Below, in pieces: positions 8,430-13,752 of a stretch of 13,752 nt of DNA. The position numbers and the translations under genes are program-made. The notes below the pieces were generated by a model. That model had not been told where the DNA came from, ran no database searches, and worked only from the letters and a program-made list of their open reading frames with translations. The stretch comes from an uncultured Candidatus Altimarinota bacterium. GTDB lineage: Bacteria > Patescibacteriota > Gracilibacteria > BD1-5 > UBA6164. Within the stretch, counting starts at the first letter, position 1. The number at the start of each line of letters is the position of its first letter. The DNA is taken from the NCBI GenBank assembly GCA_937944175.1, contig CALDZW010000154.1:1-13752 (forward strand), written 5' to 3'.

Positions 8430-8699
8430 ATGGCTCTTACAAAAGAAGACAAAAAAAAATTAGTTGCAAAGTTTGGTTGATCAGATGGTAACACAGGTTC
8501 TCCTGAAGTTCAGATTGCAATCTTAACTCATGAAATTGAGAATTTAAAGAATCACCTTCAAATTCATAAAAAAGATAATCATTCAAGAAGATGAATCATG
8601 CTTATGGTAGCTAAAAGAAGAAAAATGTTAAACTACTTAAAGAAGAAAACTCCTGCTAAGTATGAAGAAATTCTTGCTGATCTAGGTATCAGAAAATAA
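8430..8699 (+). CDS. rpsO: 30S ribosomal protein S15
   Basis: 89 residues from ATG to TAA, the usual S15 length. S15 binds the central domain of 16S rRNA early in assembly of the small subunit platform. Family signatures are clear: NTGSPEVQIAILTHEI at about residues 21-36, HKKDNHSRRG around 46-55, and the RRKMLNYLKK helix followed by the Leu-Gly C-terminus (LADLGIRK). Two TGA codons occur, one in KFGGSDG and one in SRRG, where the second is the conserved glycine after the arginine pair in the S15 signature; this is direct support for TGA as glycine. No Shine-Dalgarno sequence precedes the start. It is transcribed alone here, although in many bacteria it is next to pnp. It ends at a strong palindromic terminator shared with the convergent rel gene. 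Confidence 0.97.
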
Positions 8700-8700
8700 T

Positions 8701-8750
8701 ATAATCTAAAAAACACTTCCAATATATATTGGAAGTGTTTTTTAGATTAT
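8701..8750. terminator. Bidirectional terminator, 50-bp perfect palindrome
   Basis: Bases 8701-8725 are the exact reverse complement of 8726-8750. The stem has a GC-containing core (ACACTTCC/GGAAGTGT) flanked by A6 on one side and T6 on the other, so it works as an intrinsic terminator in both directions: after rpsO on plus and after rel on minus. The rel stop codon (8749-8747) lies inside the palindrome. Confidence 0.93.
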
Positions 8751-10984
8751 CATTTCATTGACCTTACTGTTTTTGAAATAAGGTCCTCCTCAAGTTGAAG
8801 GTGTATTCTTTCAATAAGCCTGTCTACTAGTAGATAGTCATATTCTAATATCCTCATTAAAAGAATGACTTCTACTTCACCTGATGGTAGTTTCTGAGAA
8901 TGAATTTCTTCAATATTCATTCACATTTCCATAATTATCTGAGTAATTCTATAAAGGATTCAAATTTTATTAGTGATTATCAGCTTAATATCAGCTAAAA
9001 TTGATGATTGTTCATATCATTCTAAATATGCTGGGAGCAGACGTTGCTTATTGACACTTTCCAATACCTTACATATCCTATTATGAATAGTTATGATACC
9101 TTTAGCATTAATGTGACCAACAATACGCTGAGGAATCCTTCTTCTACAGCAATAACATAATTTATATTCTAAATCTTTGTCTCATCAAACAATTATTCTT
9201 TTTTCACTTTCTCAATTATCTAATTGTTTTACATGCAGTGTTGATGGTGATACCTTCTTAGTTTTTAAAATTGATCATTGAGTACTTCTCAATATTCTCT
9301 TCATGAGGTTTGATGGAGTAATTGAGAAGTTTCCAACTTGTTCCAGCAGTTGAAATCTTTCCTCTATATTCAAGGACCTTCCATCAATCACTTTTAATAA
9401 AGAAAAATCCTTATCCAATAATCACATTTCTGATTTTTCCAAATATCTATTCATCACTTCCCTCCCCCTTTCTCTATGCATTTCCTTATCCTCTTTTTTT
9501 AAAAAGCTCCTTATTCTAGAGCGTGCTTTTGATGTCTTCACAAAACTGAGCCAAAAAGGATTAGGAGCTCTATTCTTATCAGTAACAATTTCAATAATAT
9601 CACCATTATGTAATTCTTTATCAAGAGGATACACACTAGAATTTACTTTTGCAATAGATATGTGATCTCCCAAATCTGAATGGAGATGATATGCAAAATC
9701 AATTGGAGTTGATCATGAAGGAAGATTAATACTTTCTCACTTTGGGGTAAAAACAAAAATTCTATCGTTAAATACATCAATTTTTAGTGACGTCATGAAA
9801 TCATTATTTTCCAAGCTCTCAGTCAGGTCTTTCAAGTCTTTTACCCAACTGATATCATCTGATATTTTGCTTCCTTTTTCTTTATATTCAAAGTGAGCGG
9901 CCACTCAAATCTCAGCATACTCCATCATCTCAAATGTTTTAATCTGAATTTCAGCTGGTTGTTTTTGGTTCTTTTTCAGAAGCCCTACAACTGTAGTGTG
10001 AAGTGATTTATATCAGTTTGGTTTGGGTAAAGCTATATAATCTTTAAACCTTTGTGGAAGAGGGGTCCAATGATTATGAGTCATTCCAAGTACTTTATAA
10101 CAATCTTCTATATCTGTAACTATAATACGAATTCAAAAAATATCATATAAAGATTTTGGATTTTCAAGTCATTTTTTTTGCATTTTTTTAAAAATTGAAT
10201 ACAAAGATTTTACTCTATAATCAATCTTATACACCAAATCTGGGTCTGTATCTAAGACTTTCATAATTTCTGCTTCTGCATGTTTCATAAACAGTTCCCT
10301 ACTCTCTTTCATTTCTTTGAGTTCTTTTTTTAGTTTTTTGTATGATTTTGGATGAAGTATTTTAAAACACTCTTCTTCCAGGCTATTTTTTAGTCCAAAA
10401 AGTCCGAGCCTATCAGCAATAGGGGCATAAATATTAAGTGTTTCTAGTGCAATCCTTTGTCTTTTATGTTTTTTTGGATGAAATTTCAGAGTTCTCATAT
10501 TATGGATTCTGTCAGAGAGTTTAATAAATACAACTCTCAGGTCTTGTGCCATGGCAATAAACATTTTTCTCAAACTTCATACATTCCTATCTTCTCATGT
10601 ATAACGAACCTTAGAGAGTTTTTCCATTCATCAACACAAAAAGGCAACCTCCTTTCAGAATATAGCCTCAATATCTTCTAAAGTTTTTTCAGTATCCTCA
10701 ACAACATCATGAAGTATACATGCTTGAATTGTATACATATCTGGATTCAGTGACAATAGTATACGAGTTGCATCTACTGGATGTGAAATGTAAGGATCTC
10801 CTGAAAGTCTATATTGTCATTCATGTGCATCTCTTGCAAAATGATATGCTTTCAATATTTCTTCTCTAATATGCTTTTTATCAAAAATTGTCAGGTATGT
10901 AACTGTTTTCTTTATTATCTGTTCGACCCTTTTATCAATCTTAACATATTCATTCTCATGAGTATTTTCACTCTGTGTGTTCAT
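8747..10984 (-). CDS. rel: Bifunctional (p)ppGpp synthetase/hydrolase, Rel/SpoT family
   Basis: 745 residues from ATG at 10984-10982 to TAA at 8749-8747, a full-length RSH protein. It makes (p)ppGpp from ATP and GDP/GTP during starvation and hydrolyses it otherwise. Domains in order: an HD hydrolase with metal ligands H54/H68, H92-D93 and E96-D97 (in LHDVVEDT) all present; a synthetase domain with R312-F-K-D315 (RFKDYIALPKPNGYKSLH), the RxKD version found in bifunctional enzymes rather than the ExDD of synthetase-only RelA; TGS at about 410-470 (FVFTPKGESINLP); a helical part; a conserved-cysteine (zinc-finger-like) module around 610-640 (CYCC then IVGHINAKG); and a C-terminal ACT domain from about 665. 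Several conserved glycines are TGA codons. It is a single-gene unit, divergent from the pilin gene. No Shine-Dalgarno sequence is seen before the ATG. Confidence 0.96.
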
Positions 10985-11097
10985 ATATACAAAATATAAT
11001 AATATATTCTTATATTATATAGCTTTTACCATAATTATCCATATTTAATATATGAATTCTGGATAAATAAAACTATCTATTTCACATAAATATAGTA

Positions 11098-11124
11098 TAA
11101 TAATATATTAAATATATATTATTA
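11098..11124. repeat. All-A/T inverted repeat in divergent promoter region
   Basis: TAATAATATAT (11098-11108) and ATATATTATTA (11114-11124) are exact inverted arms with a 5-nt loop. It could be an operator between the two divergent genes, a weak structure, or chance in such A/T-rich sequence. Confidence 0.5.
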
Positions 11125-11154
11125 GATTAGTCATTATCTTTTTCGCAAATCCTC

Positions 11155-11182
11155 TTTACAATCAATCTAGATTTCTTATATT
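11155..11182 (+). promoter_or_regulatory. Pilin gene promoter (putative)
   Basis: TTTACA at 11155-11160 and TATATT at 11177-11182 are spaced by 16 nt, giving a start near 11189 and a leader of about 45 nt. Confidence 0.5.
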
Positions 11183-11234
11183 GCTTATTAAGAAGGGCAT
11201 ATTGTGCTTTCCTTTTACACCTAAACATATACTT

Positions 11235-12026
11235 ATGAAAAACATGCAGAAATGAGCTTTTACATTAGTTGAGTTACTCGTAGTTATAACAATTCTAGCA
11301 ATTATATCAGTAGTTGCCTACCAAAATTTTTGATGAGCTGTTGATAAAGCAGTATGAGGAAGAAAGATCAGTGATATTTCTACAATTGAAACAGCACTTC
11401 AGCAGTACAAGGCTGATAACAATTACTTTCCTCCAACTGATTGATATAGTGATGCAAATCTATGGGGGTATACTGGCTCAACAGCACAACCTTCAAACAC
11501 AATACAAGTAACTTATGATTGACAAGAAGTTAGTACAATTGTTAATGCACTCACAAAATGAGGATGAATGGTCTTTGGTAGTTGAACATTAGCAAGTACA
11601 CAAATTGGTTCTAAATGAACAATTTCACAAAAGACTCTTGGAAAAAAGTATTTAACTAAGGATCTATATGATCCAGAATTATGAGATGTTGTTGAGAAGA
11701 CTACAAATGAGAAATTTATTTCAAAATGAGTATGAAGATATGTATATGCAATTTATAAAAAAGCCTCTGCCAATACTAGATGAAATGATTATAATATAGC
11801 ATATACTGTAAAAAAAGATAATAGTGATGTATACATAACTAAAATAACATGATCCTATGATGAGGCATCATGTTATGAAGATGAAGATAAATGCCCTTCA
11901 ACACTAATATGATCATGAAGTGTTGTATTAAATAATTGAGATGAACAAACTATCACAGCCTGAGTAATTAATACAAAAATACCTAATCAATGAATTCCAT
12001 ACCCTGTAAATGACTTCTCTGAATAA
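11235..12026 (+). CDS. Type IV pilin-like protein (prepilin)
   Basis: 263 residues from ATG to TAA. The N-terminus is a class III (prepilin peptidase) signal: a short basic leader (MKNMQKG), then AFTLVELLVVITILAIISVV, with Glu at the +5 position if cleavage is before Phe and a hydrophobic helix to about residue 30. This helix anchors the subunit in the membrane and packs the pilus core. The glycine of the leader (codon 7, 11253-11255) is TGA. The following region (ALQQYKADNNYFPPTDG) is the usual pseudopilin alpha-1 continuation with an N-Y-F-P-P turn. The remainder is Gly/Ser/Thr-rich, with a Cys pair seven residues apart (CYEDEDKC) that may form a disulphide loop. I count about 20 TGA codons. 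It may be a major pilin or a minor pseudopilin of a type IV pilus or competence system. No assembly genes are in the window. Confidence 0.88.
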
Positions 12027-12036
12027 CATTTAGACT

Positions 12037-12062
12037 AAAAAAATCCCAATTGGGATTTTTTT
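12037..12062. terminator. Bidirectional terminator between pilin gene and argS
   Basis: A7-TCCCAATTGGGA-T7 is a perfect 26-bp palindrome with a G/C core and A/T tails on both sides. It serves the pilin transcript on plus and argS on minus, ending 2 bases before the argS stop codon complement. Confidence 0.92.
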
Positions 12063-12063
12063 A

Positions 12064-13752
12064 TTACATCTTTTCTGGCATTTCAATTCACAATAATTCA
12101 AATCATTCCTTCAATGTATCACCAAAACTCTTTACCAAAATTAGACGTAATTTTTTTAGCTGTTCATTTTCCTCATCATACACTCGAACTCAAGAATAAA
12201 AGCTACTAAATGCTTTTGTAAGACTATAGCAATATCCTGCAAGAATATGTGGATAATTCCCTTCAGTAGTTTCAACTAAAATGTTTTTAAAATTCATAAT
12301 CAACTTTGCAAGTTCAATCTCTTCTCAAGTTTGAAATCAGACATTTTCTAAAGTCTGTAGATTTGCAGCTCCTAATTTTATATCTGCTCTCTGTAAAATT
12401 TTCTGAGCTCTCACATATGCATACTGAATATATGGACCTGAATTTCATTCAAAACTCATAAATTCATCCCAATCAAAAATAATATCTGACTCCCTATTTT
12501 TCTTTAAATATCCATATTTAATCGCTCCAATTGAAATAATATCAGATAACTTTTCTAACTCTTCTCATCAGATATCATCTCTTTTTTCTAGAATAATCTT
12601 TTTAGCTCTTTCCTGTCATTCATCTAATAACTTCTCCAGTTTGATAATCTTTCACATCCTTGTGCTCATGGCTCAATCCTTCAAGCTGATAAATCCATTG
12701 TGAGCATGTGTTATTCCAGTACCTCATAACCAACCAGCCATTTTAGCTATTTCAAAACATTGTCTAAAATGGAGTTGTTGTCTCACATCAACAAAATAAA
12801 TAATCTTTTCTAAATTCCAATTCTCTTTTCTATACTTAATTGAAGCAAGATCTGAAGCAAGATACCCATGAGTTCAGTCTTTTTTTTGCAAAATGCAACT
12901 TGGGATCTTACTTTCATCACTAAAATGTACTCAGATTGACTGTGTTCCATCATCATTATTAGTGACTGTTGCAATACCCTTCTCTTTTAATTCATGAACT
13001 ATCTCTTTCATTGAGACACTTAAATCAGGATATTCCTCCATTTTTGGCAGACCTATTCATTCATAAAAACTTTCTCAAATATTATATTGAGGAAAAATAT
13101 TCATTCTAGCTAGTTGAATGTTCATAGCCATTATACTCTCCTTTGTAAAACTCTTCCATAACTCTGCACTCTCACTATCACCTTCTGATAATTTCTTAAA
13201 TTCATCTCTAAATTGTTGTTCTAAACTTTCATCTTTTTCAGCTTCTGAACTAATTTGAACATATAATTCAAATAAATGCTCTACTGCATTTTTCAGAAGT
13301 TTTTTATCATCTCAATATTTTTTGAAAGCAACAATGAGTTTTCAAAAAATAATCCCCCAATCTCAAATATGAGAATCTGAAATAACTTCATATCATAATT
13401 TCTTATACACATTAATCAGCACCTGTCATTGGTTTGGTGTACACATGTGACCTATATGAAGTGGTTTTCACACATTTGCTCATACATAATCAATATAAAT
13501 AGTCTTTCATTCTCATAGGCACATTTTCTTTCAATACATATCTGAATCAATAAAATCCACAAATTGTTTAGTGAAGCTCAATTTATCTACTTTTATATTA
13601 ATATATGGTCAAGCCATAGCAGCTGATTCAATAAGATCTTCATTTTTTAGTATCTCAGATAACTCTCATGCAATCTGAGCAGGATTTTTCTTCAGTTCTT
13701 TTGATAAAACAAAACATCCAAAAGCATAATCTCATAATTCTTTTTTAGGTGG
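12064..13752 (-). CDS. argS: Arginyl-tRNA synthetase (5' end outside window)
   Basis: 562 residues are visible, reading from the right edge to TAA at 12066-12064; an estimated 30-60 N-terminal residues are missing. The enzyme charges tRNA-Arg. Class I signatures are intact: H-I-G-H at visible residues 99-102 (VGKPLHIGHM), followed by SDSHIGDWG, and the KMSKS-equivalent MSTRMGK near 12649-12672. The visible N-terminus (GDYAFGCFVLSKELKKNP) is the end of the ArgS-specific add-on domain. The C-terminal anticodon-binding (DALR-type) region ends in LLGIEMPEKM, close to the usual final LPERM. The central sequence QLHFRQCFEIAKMAGW matches the ArgS QxxH region. Numerous TGA codons fall on glycines. 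No truncation or frameshift is seen. It is convergent with the pilin gene. Confidence 0.97.

Larger units (their letters stand above)
10985..11234. other. Divergent intergenic region between rel and the pilin gene
   Basis: 250 nt, extremely A/T-rich, with no gene visible. It holds an all-A/T inverted repeat at 11098-11124 (11-bp arms TAATAATATAT and ATATATTATTA with a 5-nt loop) and the pilin promoter candidate. Several TATAAT-like hexamers occur on the rel side but none has a good -35 partner. Confidence 0.5.

Noticed and set aside
9322..9519. 65-codon open frame on the plus strand
   Set aside because: Antisense to rel; composition is that of a reverse-strand shadow.
10457..10999. Two open frames on the plus strand (10457-10681 and 10814-10999)
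   Set aside because: Antisense to the hydrolase and synthetase parts of rel, which are strongly supported.
11314..11511. 65-codon open frame on the plus strand inside the pilin gene
   Set aside because: It is an alternative frame of the pilin gene; the pilin reading has a complete prepilin signal and continues to a terminator.

Overview
The window is AT-rich bacterial DNA that only reads correctly if TGA encodes an amino acid. Under the standard code almost every gene breaks into short fragments. With TGA read as glycine (translation table 25), eleven long or recognisable reading frames and one small one become continuous, and all twelve end in TAA or TAG. TGA falls on family-invariant glycines: the last residue of the KTG triad of a penicillin-binding protein, the G of the GDS block of an SGNH hydrolase, and the first G of GGGKDS in a MurL-like protein. 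This code is known from Absconditabacteria (SR1) and Gracilibacteria of the Candidate Phyla Radiation. The organism is therefore very probably one of these; I cannot say which from this window alone.

Layout, left to right. (1) 1-506 (+): the 3' end of a gene for a membrane-anchored, possibly TPR-like protein. (2) 757-2263 (+): a compact cluster encoding a Nudix hydrolase, a deoxyribosyltransferase-fold protein and an SGNH/GDSL hydrolase. (3) 2264-2638: a noncoding block with a 13-nt G-rich tandem repeat, a promoter, a hairpin and an unusual tRNA-Phe(GAA) followed by a terminator. (4) 2639-2845 (+): a 68-residue charged protein of unknown function. (5) 2881-4440 (-): a 12-TM MFS-type permease with a palindrome over its presumed promoter. 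(6) 8237-4515 (-): a two-gene cell-wall operon, a MurL-type UDP-MurNAc-L-Ala-L-Glu epimerase followed by an FtsI/PBP2-type transpeptidase. (7) 8430-8699 (+): rpsO, converging on (8) a full-length Rel/SpoT (p)ppGpp synthetase-hydrolase at 10984-8747 (-) through a 50-bp perfect palindrome. (9) 11235-12026 (+): a type IV pilin-like protein, converging through a 26-bp palindromic terminator on (10) argS, 13752-12064 (-), whose 5' end lies outside the window.

The content is mostly housekeeping: wall synthesis, translation, stringent response and a surface pilin. I see no transposon, prophage, CRISPR array or defence island. The most notable points are the recoded genetic code, including at catalytic motifs; a probable MurL route to D-glutamate next to its downstream user; a tRNA-Phe that does not fold as a standard cloverleaf; and the absence of recognisable Shine-Dalgarno sequences before any start codon. 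Boundaries, residue numbers and motifs were read by hand from the sequence. Family names rest on recalled motifs, not on a database search.
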